DNA from: Synura sp. LO234KE | Taxonomy: Eukaryota; Sar; Synurophyceae; Synurales; Mallomonadaceae | Direction of reading: 5' to 3' | DNA: 19,820 nucleotides | Assembly: GCA_015143735.1 (NCBI GenBank) | Contig: VKHC01000089.1 | Coordinates: forward strand, 1-19,820 | In this document: positions 7,988 to 18,810 of the stretch, piece by piece | How positions within the stretch are numbered: the stretch's first letter is position 1 | Layout of the letters: each line of letters starts with the position of its first letter | Notes under the pieces: generated by a model | What the model was told of the DNA's origin: nothing | What the model saw: only the letters and a program-made list of their open reading frames with translations | Database searches by the model: none | Made by a program: the position numbers and the translations under genes

Positions 7988-9660
7988 AGGCGTTGCTCAT
8001 TTTAGTAGTGTCCCCTAATCACGCCAATACTGTAGCAGAAACTGATATTGATATATTTCCTTGTGCATCCTGAAATCTGAGATGACTGCCTTTTCTCCAC
8101 TGTAGTTTGCGTACTTGGTGTTTACAAACCAACCGCTATTTCATCTAGGAGAAATATTACTTGCATGTAACTGCTTCTCAGGACATTCAGAAAAAATTGA
8201 GATAAATTATTCTTTCCTCAACGAATAGGATTAGGCTTCATTCTCCAGTAGATGTGGAACAACTGCCGCATGACGTCAGCAAGGCGGTCGAATGACCCTA
8301 ACAATATTGAAACAATCGTCATACTAGTATTCTTGTCGGTGTTAGTTTTAAAAACGTGTGTTGTGAAAAAGTGCCAATACACATCTAGTATTTTACTACT
8401 CGGCTTCCGAAGAGTTTCGCCTCAGCAAAAGGCCTCTAGACCTATATGATGATAAGAATCTATGCCTTCAAAAGCGCAGGCGACACAGCTCCCGACTTTT
8501 GGCGCTTTTAAAAAAAATTGAAACGCGCATGCAAAACCGGCTTCCTCCTTCATCCACCAAAAATAGCTACGTGAGGAGGAATGGGACTCCAGAGTGTTCC
8601 TAATGACTTGCGCTAAACCAGCAAACCAACTCAATCCAGAGAGTAGGGATAAAATATTTAATATTCAGAATATTTAATTTTGAAGAACAGCACCTTATCT
8701 CCACCTTTGTCATTTGGGAGATCTGCTGACACTGCTAAACCTCCGGAAATGCATCATGGGACAGTTCTTTGCTTCCATCCACACCGCCTCATTGGTGTTG
8801 ACGGAAACGTTGAACCACCCGATGATTATGTGATAGCTGCCAGTTTGGAGCGGCACACTCAGCTGGTATTCTAAAATGATATCCTGCACCTCCGAAGACA
8901 GCAGTCAAATACTTGGAAAGCTCATCTGGTGAGTTTTGAATAGCCGAACAGGGTATTTGTTGTATTTTAAACATTTCGCCAGAAGCCCTCCGCCAGACCA
9001 CCCTATGGGATTCCGGAATGGTTAATGTTCTGGAAAAACTTTTCTACCTTCTTCAGATCCTAGGCTTCGCTCCCCTTGGTTTCTCCCACAGCAATACGAG
9101 AGCCAGCAAAATATTGCAGAAAAAGTCTTCTATGTCGACGTGTACTGCTGGCGCTGTAATTTCTTCTTCGAGAGGAGGCGACACAAAGAGTTTTGCAAAG
9201 AAATAGACTAGCATGGAAATCCGAGTTTGTACTGCTTCTCTACTGAGTGCGATCAGGCAAACACATCCACCGCTCTTCTTCCAGGCAACTTCACCTCAAA
9301 CCGTAATAAGGATGTCACGCCTTCAAGACGTCGCTGTAGACCCTAGGGAGAGTTTTCGGGGGCTTTTGAAGTACTTTTCCTGCGCGCAAATGAAAAATAT
9401 TGAAAGCTCAATGGATTGGATTGCCGAACCTTTTTAGAGTGCTGGGGAACCAGTGCCTTGGACCTCGGTCATAAATCCGCTATATGGGCGGAACTCCTAC
9501 TTAGGGAGGGTGGAGGTAGCGTGGTATGGAGTGGAGCCCAGCGTTGCCACCATCACCAACACTCCCCATTCTGGCTTACTCCCACTTCATCAGCATCAAT
9601 CCCCTTAATGTCTAATTGTGAGGGACTGGGACCAGAACCGATCACTAGCTGATGCACATG
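7988..9660. other. Intergenic DNA without an intact gene
   Basis: Both strands hold only frames under ~80 codons. The only recognisable content is the weak acyltransferase-like relic at 8740-9206. A/T-rich palindromic sequence lies at about 8650-8682. The 8422-8634 minus frame and the 9213-9652 plus frames show no family motif. Confidence 0.5.
8740..9206 (+). pseudogene. Possible decayed DGAT2-like acyltransferase fragment
   Basis: Two plus-strand fragments in different frames recall the DGAT2 diacylglycerol/monoacylglycerol acyltransferase family. The first reads VLCFHPHRLIGVDG (8761-8802), like the HPHG active-site motif with Arg in place of Gly. The second (9093-9203) reads ASKILQKKSSM and then AGAVISSSRGGDTKSFAKK, like the family's segment of a Lys-rich helix, a PGG-type turn and a downstream Lys-Arg patch. 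Stops and a frame change separate them, and the expected third block after 9206 is unclear. The order is right and the spacing is somewhat long. The resemblance is short and by eye; another frame across 9110-9210 also looks coding-like, so this is tentative. Confidence 0.22.
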
Positions 9661-9804
9661 GGAGCCGGCAATTGTGGGCGCATTCATTCTGATACCCTCG
9701 CCAACTATCCTTGGCGCGAATCCCCTAGGACGGAATTTCGTAGCAGAACCATTACTTCAACCCACGGTGGCCCTGGAGCGGCCCACGGCTTGCCGGAGTG
9801 ACTC

Positions 9805-10376
9805 GTTGCCGAAGAAGCCGCTGGAGAACATGCTCGCACTTGCCCCCTGCCGACGGAGCCGCTGGGGAACGTGCCCGCTTGCCCTTCGCCGAAGGAGACG
9901 CAGGGGAGAACGAGCTCGCGAGCCCCCTGACGGTGGAGCCTCTGGAGCACGCACTAGTCTCCCCTCGGATAGAGGAGCTACTGGAGCTCGCGCCTGCTTG
10001 TCCTCCGGCGGTGGAGGCGCTAGATAATGTGCCAGCTAGCCTTCTACAGGAGAAGGCGCTGAACCAAGTGCTTGTCTCTCTTTTGACGGAGGAACCGCTG
10101 GCGACTGTGCTCGTTTCCCCTCCGATAGAGGAAATTTTGGAGATTGTCGCGCTCGCTAGCTCGCTATCTATGGAGTCGCTGGGAGAACATGCTCAGCCCC
10201 CTGATGGAGAAGCCGCTGAAGATGGTAGTGCTCGCCCGCCCACTCGCGGAGGAGCCGCTGGAAAAACGGGCTTGTTTGCATGTACTCTGACGGCGGAATC
10301 GCGGGAGAAACTACTTGTTTCCCCTTTGCAGGAAGAGCCGCTGGACAACGTCCTTGCTTGCCCTCTGATGTTGTCC
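9805..10376. repeat. 39-bp GC-rich minisatellite, ~14 degenerate copies
   Basis: The anchor CCGCTGG or variants occurs at 9818, 9859, 9898, 9939, 9978, 10017, 10056, 10095, 10134, 10176, 10213, 10255, 10299 and 10338. Most spacings are exactly 39, others 37 to 44. Read on the plus strand the unit is 13 residues, about EEPLENVLACPLT. The copies from 9939 to 10176 share one frame, 10213 and 10255 are shifted, and 10299 and 10338 return to frame. A plus frame is open from about 9798 to 10754, but it begins with GTG, not ATG, and its downstream part shows no domain. It could be a relic of a repeat protein or simply a GC-rich minisatellite in which stop codons are rare. Confidence 0.85.
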
Positions 10377-10702
10377 GTGGACCCTTTTCTCGGGCTAGGT
10401 CATTTTCACTCCGAAATTAGCCTCTTCCCTCCCCACCTGGTCTCGGTCGAAGTGGTGGTCCTCATTCTTCGCACACTCGTCACATCTATTTTACTGTGCC
10501 CCTTTACTCATAACTATCATTCTAGGGACGTTTTTACCGCGTGGTCGCTGCCCTGTCCTACGCGGAACTTGTCTGGTAGGAATATCCTTTCCCGGGGGTG
10601 GTACGCGCATTCCCTTTTACCTCGTCGGGGACGTCATTGCGTACTAACCGTGCCCGCGGGAGTCCTTTGCTACGCTTTCGGGCGGAGGCCGCCTCTCCCC
10701 TC
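10377..10702. other. GC-richer unique segment after the minisatellite
   Basis: This stretch is more pyrimidine- and GC-rich than the DNA around it and links the 39-bp array to the dispersed repeat copy B. It stays open on the plus strand in the frame of the array but encodes no recognisable motif. The composition changes sharply to AT-rich after about 10740, so 9660-10740 may be one inserted block. Confidence 0.4.
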
Positions 10703-10735
10703 CCCCACTCGGTTACGGGGCTTGCCAGTTGGTAC
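10703..10735 (-). repeat. Dispersed ~32-bp repeat, copy B
   Basis: Matches copy A (4668-4700) at 32 of 33 positions, same orientation; the A-box-like core here is TAACCGAGTGG on the minus strand. It sits exactly at the right border of the GC-rich block 9660-10740, as expected for an element end, though no target duplication was found. Confidence 0.6.
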
Positions 10736-10755
10736 AAGAGGCTCTTACTTATAAG

Positions 10756-11690
10756 ATTTTTGCGTATGATTTCTGTCTATTTAGAATAATTAAGATGAGT
10801 GATTTGTTGCTTATTCCTCGTACTAGTAAGGGATAATAGAAGGGACACCGATGCTTCACTATTAATACCCACAATGCACTCAACTCAAAGAACTGAGAAC
10901 GGCACGATCGCTTTTTCAATGCAGCAGCATCGAGATTCTTAAGAGTTTTCTCAGAAGGAAGTGCGTAACTATAAGAAACAGAAAGCACAACACGATAAAA
11001 TTAAGGTTAAACTAATGGTGTGTATCGGATATCACTATCGATATCGAATGGTTCTGACTATTTGCTGCCTCCAACTCGCCGTTCACTTCTGGTGTGAGAT
11101 TCTTTTGACTCAGGATTCGTCTAAAAGATATTAAAGCTTCTTTATTCAATCTTCAAAAAGGCGATGATTACCCCTATGTTTTTACTGTGACATTGACTAA
11201 GATTTCCTGCTTAGTTCCTCATATTTAATTTACTAAATTTTAATTCTTCGAACCACCCGTGAGTGAGCACATGATCAATCAATTCGCCTAACGATTTAAT
11301 GGTTGAACGACATTCAAGAAATGAATATTCCGAGTTTATCTTTGAAAACGGCTGCATGCAACTCGAAGAACTTGAAATCTTGTATGCCTAGTGATAAATC
11401 GGCGTGTTGCAGCTTCGCCAGGTGCATAGGATACTTGCTGCTATACTGTCTCACTACTATTTACATATTCTGCACTGCGCATGTGTCGTTCGACTACTCA
11501 GCTGACGGTGTATCTCCAACGACAGAAGCTATCTGTAGTCGACGGTTAGTATTGTAGCTCGCCCCGTTTATACTCTACTTTCTTTCCCTTTTCTACGGTA
11601 CACTTGGTTGAACTTCGTTATACTTTAGCATCACTTCTTTTCTATTAGTTAGTTATGGCCGTTTTGAATACTTTAACTTAATGCTAAAGG
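10756..11690. other. AT-rich intergenic DNA, no gene seen
   Basis: Only frames under ~85 codons are present, none with a motif. A dyad-rich run with two GATATC sites and an ATCGATATCGAT-like segment lies near 11026-11048. I see no repeat shared with the rest of the window. Confidence 0.5.
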
Positions 11691-12570
11691 CCGAGACGTG
11701 TCAAACAACATACGACTACTAGTGAATGTGCAAGCAGGAACTCGGCATCAGGTATACAACGTGAGGATGGTATCTTGCAGGGCATTTAGGGAGGAGTATA
11801 GGACCTCGAATCAGCCGATGGAGAGGCGTGATCATGCAGGGACTGGCAGCGTGAAGAATTGTAGAAGAGCCCTCGACTTCGGCCGGATCAGCAGCTTGTG
11901 TCAAGAGGTATCTAAAACGTCCTGATGCGAGATTAAAGTCATATAAGGAGCACAGATGTGACATGGATAATCAGTGAACCTCTTTAGCGCAGCCACTGAA
12001 GTCGTTGGGAGGGTCTGCAATCTGAGAATGGAAAATGATGAACCTGAGCAGCTAATTTGGCGAAAAGATGTGTATTTCAAGCGGAAATGGGTTATTAAGA
12101 CATGATGGACGATCGAAAATGAAATATTTTCCAGAAAATCTTGATACTGGAACGAGATAGTGGTTCGAATAATGTGTCATAGCTTAAAGTGCATGAATAA
12201 CTTCCATTTGGGGGACTGGTTTTTGGAAAAGACCTTTCAGACCATCTATTGTTGGACATCAAAGAATTTTCATTGCCTTCGTTGTCAAGATTCGTCTATT
12301 AAGAAGCTTATTGGGAAAATTTCCTTCTAGTTCCTCTTTGATGGAAGATAAAACGAGATATTTTTGGGTATTGATTCTTGACCCACTTAAATTTTATGCC
12401 TCATAGAGATTTAGCTACCTCTTGGAAATTCTTGCGGTTTGAAATAGCATATTCCATACGAATTGTCAGCTTGTACTTAGGGAACGTTTTTGGTTGGTAT
12501 TAATCTTTAGGCGCTGGGCCTTAAAATGTGCTGCTCGTGACTAATTGTTGCAATTAGCTAACTTGTAACT

Positions 12571-12812
12571 ATGCAAAAAAAGTCCAGAGAAAGTTCCAGA
12601 ACCAGCAGTAAGTCTGGATGAAAAGGGATGAACTTATTTAGGCTTCTGGTACTTTGCAAGACCCACAGAACTCAGCATTAGATAATCAAATTTTTAAAAT
12701 CTTGAACTTGGTAAGCAAAAGTCCTAAGAAAGGTTATCTAGTATTCCAGAACCTGCGTAAGACTGGATGAATAAGAACTTACAATTTAGGCTTCTTTTCA
12801 GCGGCAAGAGAT
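12571..12812. repeat. Imperfect direct duplication, two ~95-bp copies
   Basis: 12571-12662 and 12711-12812 share a series of blocks in the same order: GCAAAA-GTCC, AAGAAAG or AGAAAG, TTCCAGAACC, GTAAG, CTGGATGAA, AACTTA, TTTAGGCTTCT, GCAAGA. Small indels break the match, so the duplication is old. A third partial match (ATGCAAAAAAATTCCAGAGAAA) lies at 13535-13556. It lies in the presumed gag side of the retroelement relic. Confidence 0.65.
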
Positions 12813-14929
12813 TCAGAGCCGAGAGAAAAATTCATTTTCTTTGAGTTTACTTCGGAATTGCGACAAGCGGGGGGAGTTGGCGTTCACGATGCAAAAATAG
12901 TTGACCATAAGATCAGGGTCACTGACTCGGAATATCAGTTCTCCGCGCTAACTAAAAGCTTTTAGATCCAGCTACCAGCACAACAGCTCCGCAGAGAAGG
13001 AAGAAGTGGATCCAAATGACTTTGACCTCACAACGAGGCTATTGTAGGTGGTTTGAGCCAGATTTGAAGGGATTACTATGTGCAAAAAACGGATTAAACT
13101 GGAGAGCCGCACTCAGCGCGAGGACCTCGACTGCTTGCTAGATTCGGTCGACAAGACACTGGATTGCAAAGGATAGACATAGTGAAACGATGTTTTGCGA
13201 CATATGGGGACTCAAACAGTGAGCTGCAAGGCCGTGATCTCGAGAGTGGGCTTATGAAAGTGAAACACTTGCTTGGCAGCGTGAATGAAGAGCGTGATAA
13301 GAACAATGTAAACCCTGCGGAGTCTTGTCTGCGTCACCGCACGCTGTGAACCCTGGCAGGCTAAAGTAGTGGAGGGCTTGAAAGAGTGCTGAGCTGGAAG
13401 GTACAAGACCAAAAACGGCTCAGGTTCTGACGGCTCTGACGATGAAAGCAACCGTACACGCAGAAGTAGCATCTACTCAGAAGAGTCTAAGAAGCGCTGC
13501 CACTAGAAAAAACGATGGTATGACATGGGACAAATGCAAAAAAATTCCAGAGAAACATCTACTTGCCTCACTGGTCTAATGACGATGCTTATGGTGAAAA
13601 CGCTTGCAACTTTGAGGGAGATCTCGGAATGCCTTACTTCCAATACGGGGCAATGTCTATGCGTGAGCGATTTACCCGGGCCTCACGGTTAACCTTCCCA
13701 AATAACAGTGAGAGATACCGACCATAGAGTAGCTTTGTCGATCTAGGATCAACCGCGCCTACCTCGCTTAAGGAAAATTTTTCCAACTGCTGCAGAGCAA
13801 CTATTTGAAGCAGTTGCTGACAGCTCATTACCTGGACATACGGGTTGTGACCATTCTTTTGATTACGATTAGAACTGAAGGTCGCGTCTACAACCTGTTT
13901 GAAATCATCAAGATATTTGAAGGGGCGATCCAGGCAGGGCATCAAGTCCTGAATATAAAAACAACATTTCAACGAGTTGATTTTCATAGCCACGCCTGGT
14001 TCGAAGCCAGAGATGAACACCTGTGTCTTCGATAGACGGTCTGGGGTTTCACGTCTTTTGCCAACGTCGAAAAAAATTTCTATTCTAATCCAGACGTACA
14101 TCGGTCACTATCTCCACGCATGGAGCCATTTTGAGATAGAGTAGACATCCTGATCAAGAGTATTACTCTGTCATTAAAACGCGGAGAAGTACTTCTCCGA
14201 TTGTGTGATGACGAAGTAAAATGACCAACAAGTGGTACGAGATTTTCAGGACTCTGAAGAAGCTGAGGGACAATAATGACTTAGTGGAGACATACTATCT
14301 AACGAGGCATGTTTTCAAACCTCCAGCGAACATGGAGTACTCGAAAAACAAAGCAATTGTGCGCATGCAGATTAGGGTAAGCATCAGCGGAAGAGAAAGC
14401 ATTTTTTCCGGAAACGGATGAGTCGAGCTCTGTCTGAGTAGAATAAAGTTGACACCGATGTGCATTAGGAACTCGGTCAGAGAAACGGGACCGAAAATAA
14501 TCCTTCAAATGTTGTGTGGAAGGGCAAGAAAACGATTTGCGAACGGGGGTGCAACACTCACCGGGCAGGCCAGCTGTCCGCTTCAATTTAACTAACTACT
14601 CTCGTTGCGATCGACTTAAAAAGAGTGGCTTCTGCGAGTACTCGCACGACGAACAATATCGGACAAGCTAAAGGCGGGGCGTACTCTAGGCAGTAGGGTA
14701 TAAGCAGAAATATTGCCAAGAATTTATCCATTTGAAGCGAGGCCACACGCCTTTCCTCCCTCTCGACCGCTTAATATTCGCCTTCAACGTTATTTCCATC
14801 CGCGTCTTCGTTTCTATAGTAAGTCGAGTTTCTAGATATGCAATTTGCGTCGATGGCCTTGTGGGCGTATTTCTTAAAGAGAAATAACCGGAAAGGTCCG
14901 AAAATCATTTGAACAGCTATTACCCGTAC

Positions 14930-15420
14930 TCTTTAAACGTTTCCTACTAAGATGTGACCAACATTTATAAAGTATGAAATAACTATATGATATTTTTTTT
15001 AAAGTATCATGATACAAAAGGATGATCTTATAACCTTCTACCCTAACACAATCAATATTTATTCGGGGCCAAAAGCTATAAGCAGGAAAAATTTCTTAAT
15101 CACCTCTAAATGTTCCCTAGGACCTTCAAAACTGTTATAGATAGAAACGTTGATATAAATGGGCACCTAAAAAATTTGAATATCTCGGTGGTATCATTCC
15201 CACATAGAGATATTCATATCACCAAAGTTACGATATCAAAATAAATTTGTATAAAATTACATATACTGGATTTTTCATTTTAAAAAATTTTCACCTGCCG
15301 TAATATATCATGTTGAAAAATCGATTACACCGTGATTTATCACAAATATGATTATCATGATAATTAGTTACCACATTTATCATGGGACCGCATTTATCAT
15401 TTTCTCTGTTTTATGTTAAA
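14930..15420. other. AT-rich island with hairpins and palindromes
   Basis: The composition is far more AT-rich than the flanks. It contains a perfect 12-bp palindrome GTATCATGATAC (15004-15015), a perfect 10-bp inverted repeat TGAATATCTC/GAGATATTCA around a 20-nt loop (15177-15216), and a perfect 14-bp palindrome ATTATCATGATAAT (15351-15364), plus repeated TTTATCA/TTATCAT words to 15403. No coding frame. It could be a small non-autonomous insertion in the retroelement relic or an AT-rich replication or attachment region; neither is proven. Confidence 0.6.
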
Positions 15421-17370
15421 TACGAAACCCTGTGATCACCGATGTTTCCAAGCTGAAGGCTCTTGTCCAGGTGAATGGCTCCTTGCGGCCCAATCACGAT
15501 GCGCCTAAGTCTCGAGCAGCGATTGAGGCGTTCTTGCCGGAGACTCCTGTTATCCTAAAGCTCCTCTTCTCGGGCCAAGGATCTCGTTATTTACTGATGA
15601 TTCTGCGGCTCTCCACCCGCAATGGATCACTGCACAATTCGACTGCGGTTCAGTCTGTCGTGAACGTCTTTCCTTAAAATTGTTGGGTTAGGGTACGACA
15701 CACATTTCCGCATTCAAGCCAGCTGCTCTGCCTTAATGCAAGATTTATACGGGCTCTGACCACGCTCAGCAGCTGCTCCTGTTTCCTAAAAAATCTTTAG
15801 CTGCCAACAAGGAAAACTTTATGAAATCTCGTCCTGTAGGCGCGTCGGTTACTGGAACAGCACGCTCGTGCGGGCCCGGACTAAAGCGCACGCCAAGCGG
15901 GATACTCTCGTAGCGACAGGCGATCGAAAGGCGGATGCCCTCGCACTTCGTGCTTTACTGGATCTCACTGCTTTGCTCTCTCTAACAAACTTACTTGTTC
16001 CCCGTCGTCCATTAGAACGCCGCCATTGTTGTAGATAGTCTCAATAGTTTTTTAAACACCCCCGTGCTGACTCCTCCGTCTTTTTTCCCCTCTTAGTATT
16101 TCAATCTTAGACATTCTTGAGTGTCCAGGTCCCCTCCGAGAGGTGGCTTTGACAGTTTTACTAACTTTTATCAGGTTCCCGGGTAGCTTTACGGATCCTC
16201 TCAATCGTTGCCACGGGATTCACCGAATTTTTCATATGGGAGGCGATTGAATCTCCTTTTCTCTTTTTCTTGTTAACCTAATTACAAAATTTCGCCGAAC
16301 TGTCAGGTGCGATCGACTTGAGAGGAATACAGCAGGGTATCACTAGGAGAATCGCCAAGAACTTGTTAAACTTACACAAGCAAGGATCGCCGACCAAGGC
16401 TCAACGGTATTGAGACGGAGGTATTGCTCGAGGCTGTAGAAATTGGCGTCCGCGTTCATTTATAGCAGGACAGTTCAAGGCGGGAGGAGTTGGCATAGTT
16501 CTCTTTTCAACACTAGTGCGCTTAACAAATCCTACATATAGAGAATGTGCCGTCAGTTCATCTGTTCTCATTGAGCAACAGCGTGCATGGCGGATCTGAC
16601 CACTAAGGTATAGACGAAGGAAATCATTAATGGGGGAGGTTGTCGTCTGTTGGGGAAGTTGGATTGTCTGAGTACGATGGGTGGCGGATATTGCAGTGAA
16701 CTTTGTTGACTTTTTGGTAAGTATGTAACGGGACGGACGACGCGATCATTTTTCAAAAAATATAGTTATTCAGCCTAGCAAAACATTACATGGGTATAAT
16801 TGCGCTGATCTACATGTAAGACAGATTGGCGAAGCCTACTAGGGATATGGGCAAGCGACGGACGACGCGGTCAGTTAGTTACTCGAAACGATTTCAGAAT
16901 GTCTAGCAGCCGATACTAGAATCAGAGACACCGATACCTGCTGAATTAACCTGTTATAGCTTTTATGGAAACCACCAGCTACGAGAACACAAGAAGACTT
17001 CAAGATTCCATAGGCGCGAGTTTAGAAAAAAATTCAGTCTTTATGTGGAACTAATTTTACAAAAGGGGTGAACAGGTATCCATGGATTCATGCCGCTGGA
17101 TCTGAAGGTCAAGGTGGATTTCACCGAATTTGATAAAAGAGGTAAAATTAAGAGCGCTAAAGAAGTTTGAGTTACTCGCGGCATACATGTATCGACATTC
17201 TACGACGTCAGCGTGCGTAAGGCAACAAAGCCGTTCATCCAGTTCATTCACATAATAGGTGGCTGAGCGCGTTTGTACTCAAAACTCAAGCGTATATCCC
17301 TCGAATTCAATATGAAATCGTAAAGGCTACGAACTCCTTAGACATAGTCATAGCGAATTTGTTTTAGTCA

Positions 17371-17830
17371 GCTTCGTCCGACCGAGATGCCTAGCCAGAG
17401 GTTGGCAAACCTGTCACTGCGGGGAATCCTATATCCAGTCTCTCTATTACCGAAGTCGTCTCCCCGGAACTAGACTATGATGCAAATGTTCGAGAATTTC
17501 AGTAAATGGTCCACTTCATCCTCGATAGCGTACTGCACTTGCGCATGACCAAAAACCTCCTACGGTATGCTGGCAATTTTCTTCAAGAGATGCGGAAAGC
17601 ACAACGTCGTCTTCACGAAGTCGAAGTTCGCATTTTGGTTGATGAAATTTTTCAATAATACAGCAGAATATACAAGAGGAACACGATGGACGCTGATCGC
17701 AAGGAGGGGTTGTACAATATGTTCTAGGTGCCGGCCTGTCAGCGGGAGATATGGCGCTTCCTAGGAGCTGTTCTTCAAGTCCTTCGTGCCGAGCTATTCT
17801 CTACAAATAAGATGAGATCCGCCCTTTTTC
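17371..17830 (+). pseudogene. Ty3/gypsy reverse transcriptase relic
   Basis: Fragments in shifting frames follow the order of a gypsy RT. PTEMPSQRLANLS (from 17378) is like the T-x-x-P-Q-G block. LDSVLHLRMTKNLL (from 17521) is like the WxDDLL active-site block, with Ser where the second Asp is expected. FFKRCGKHNVVFTKSKFAF (from 17576) is like the conserved segment with Cys, His and Lys in the thumb. DADRKEGLYNM (from 17689) and, after a stop, REIWRFL (to ~17763) are like the linker that opens the RNase H region (D-P-x-R-x-x-G-L-x-N-M ... L-x-x-F-L). At least three frame changes and several stops make it dead. Confidence 0.65.
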
Positions 17831-17879
17831 GAAGTTGGTAGCGATCACTTCCTAAACTACAAACTGAAACGATTGTTGA

Positions 17880-18203
17880 GTCGACGCGACGGACAAGAAA
17901 ATTGGAGCGATCTTGTGGCGGGAGAGGCTGGAAGAGTTTAGTGTTGCTCGCGGGCGTATTAGATTAACCAGTCAGAAGTTCTCTAAGATTGCTTTTCGCT
18001 GGGATGCTAATAACGCGGCTGATTACGGAGTAAATCATTTTCCCGACTCACTGCCGGGCAAACTGTTCTTCGTGGAGGAAGGTAGTCGGAATCTACTGCG
18101 AATCGAGAAGTCGGATCAACGAATTGTAGTGAGACGGAGGGTTGTTCTTATGACGCTCCTGATGTTCATCAGACACGTCTCGGGGGCACAGTGTACTAGA
18201 TGA
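17880..18203 (+). pseudogene. Ty3/gypsy RNase H domain relic
   Basis: One frame stays open for 107 codons after a TGA and has no Met near its start. VDATDKKIGAILW (17880) matches the opening strand of the domain with its first catalytic Asp (17883). QKFSKIAFRWD (from 17970) matches the block before the Glu helix; Glu is missing in the following NNAADYGV. LFFVEEGSRNLLRIEKS (from 18063) matches the xDHRNLL block with Asp-His changed to Gly-Ser. RHVSGAQ (from 18168) matches the block before the LSR end motif, which is lost. The loss of catalytic residues shows decay, though the frame survived better than RT. Confidence 0.75.
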
Positions 18204-18396
18204 ATGCATATGTATCCTCGGAGTACATAGATCGCCTGAGCGCTCATCAATTGGATGTCACTCGCCTTATGGGGATTATGTTGGAAGTTGCCGGCATATT
18301 ATGTGGGAGATAGTGGCTGTTCGCCGTGGAGCCTTATCTAATCTATGATGCGCAAGATCAAAAGAGCTACCGGGAAAGAAAAATCGGACTGCGGGG

Positions 18397-18655
18397 GAGT
18401 TGCTTGAGGAGATTTGCTGTGTGCGCAAGCTTCATTGGGGAGCCAGGCGTACCTGGCAAGCGCCAAGGGACACGTGATCTCTATCCGTCAAATTGAAGAT
18501 ATGGTAGCGAAGTGTTTTATCTTAGACGAAGTGTTTTATCTTAGACCTTGGTCTTTACGTTTAACCGATCTACCGTCATCTAAAGAAGACAAGTCTGCGC
18601 GGAGCTCTCACAGTGGATCATCTTCAAGGGACCACACCGCTTGATGAGGCAGACT
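18397..18655 (+). pseudogene. Ty3/gypsy integrase relic (zinc-binding and start of catalytic core)
   Basis: ELLEEICCVRKLHWGARRTWQ (18397-18459) followed in another frame by KGHVISIRQIEDMVAKC (18465-18515) matches the HHCC zinc-binding region of retroelement integrases (GxRRTW ... GH ... I ... V..C). The second Cys pair is destroyed by a 19-bp tandem duplication. Further on LTVDHLQGTTPLDEAD (18605-18652) matches the first catalytic Asp block of the core. The relic ends there; the D-D-E remainder is not seen before 18660. RT, RNase H and integrase follow each other in the gypsy order. Confidence 0.65.
18509..18546 (+). repeat. 19-bp tandem duplication in integrase relic
   Basis: GAAGTGTTTTATCTTAGAC occurs at 18509-18527 and exactly again at 18528-18546. 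Nineteen is not a multiple of three, so it shifts the frame. It is perfect, hence younger than the rest of the decay. Confidence 0.95.
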
Positions 18656-18810
18656 AATTGTCTCGAAATTAGCAAAAGGAAGCTTGACTAAATCATTGCA
18701 GAAAATCTTATAGATAATTTACGATAGAGTGATAAGTTACAAACTAACAGACAGGATTGAGACTTGAAAGAATTCCCAACCCTCATCAAATAACTACCAG
18801 CACCCTCCGG

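Larger units (their letters stand above)
11691..17370 (+). mobile_element. Probable upstream part of decayed Ty3/gypsy element (gag/protease region, uncertain)
   Basis: This long stretch has no intact gene and lies directly upstream of the RT-RNase H-integrase relic, in the place where a 5' LTR, gag and protease would be. Suggestive pieces are an acidic, Ser-rich run near 13411-13500 (GSGSDGSDDESN), a Cys/His cluster at 14607-14663 (CDRLKKSGFCEYSH) that could be a broken gag zinc knuckle, and a 13-mer GACGGACGACGCG at 16732-16744 and again at 16857-16869. The AT-rich island 14930-15420 looks foreign to it. No LTR pair, primer-binding site or protease motif was found, so the left border is a guess. 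Confidence 0.3.

Noticed and set aside
9798-10754. 318-codon plus frame over the 39-bp array as a protein-coding gene
   Set aside because: No ATG near its start, repeats change frame inside it, and the second half has no motif. Kept as a repeat with an open frame rather than a gene.
13634-14101. 155-codon minus-strand frame
   Set aside because: It lies inside the retroelement relic on the strand opposite to RT and integrase, and no motif was recognised. Length alone is not enough in this region.
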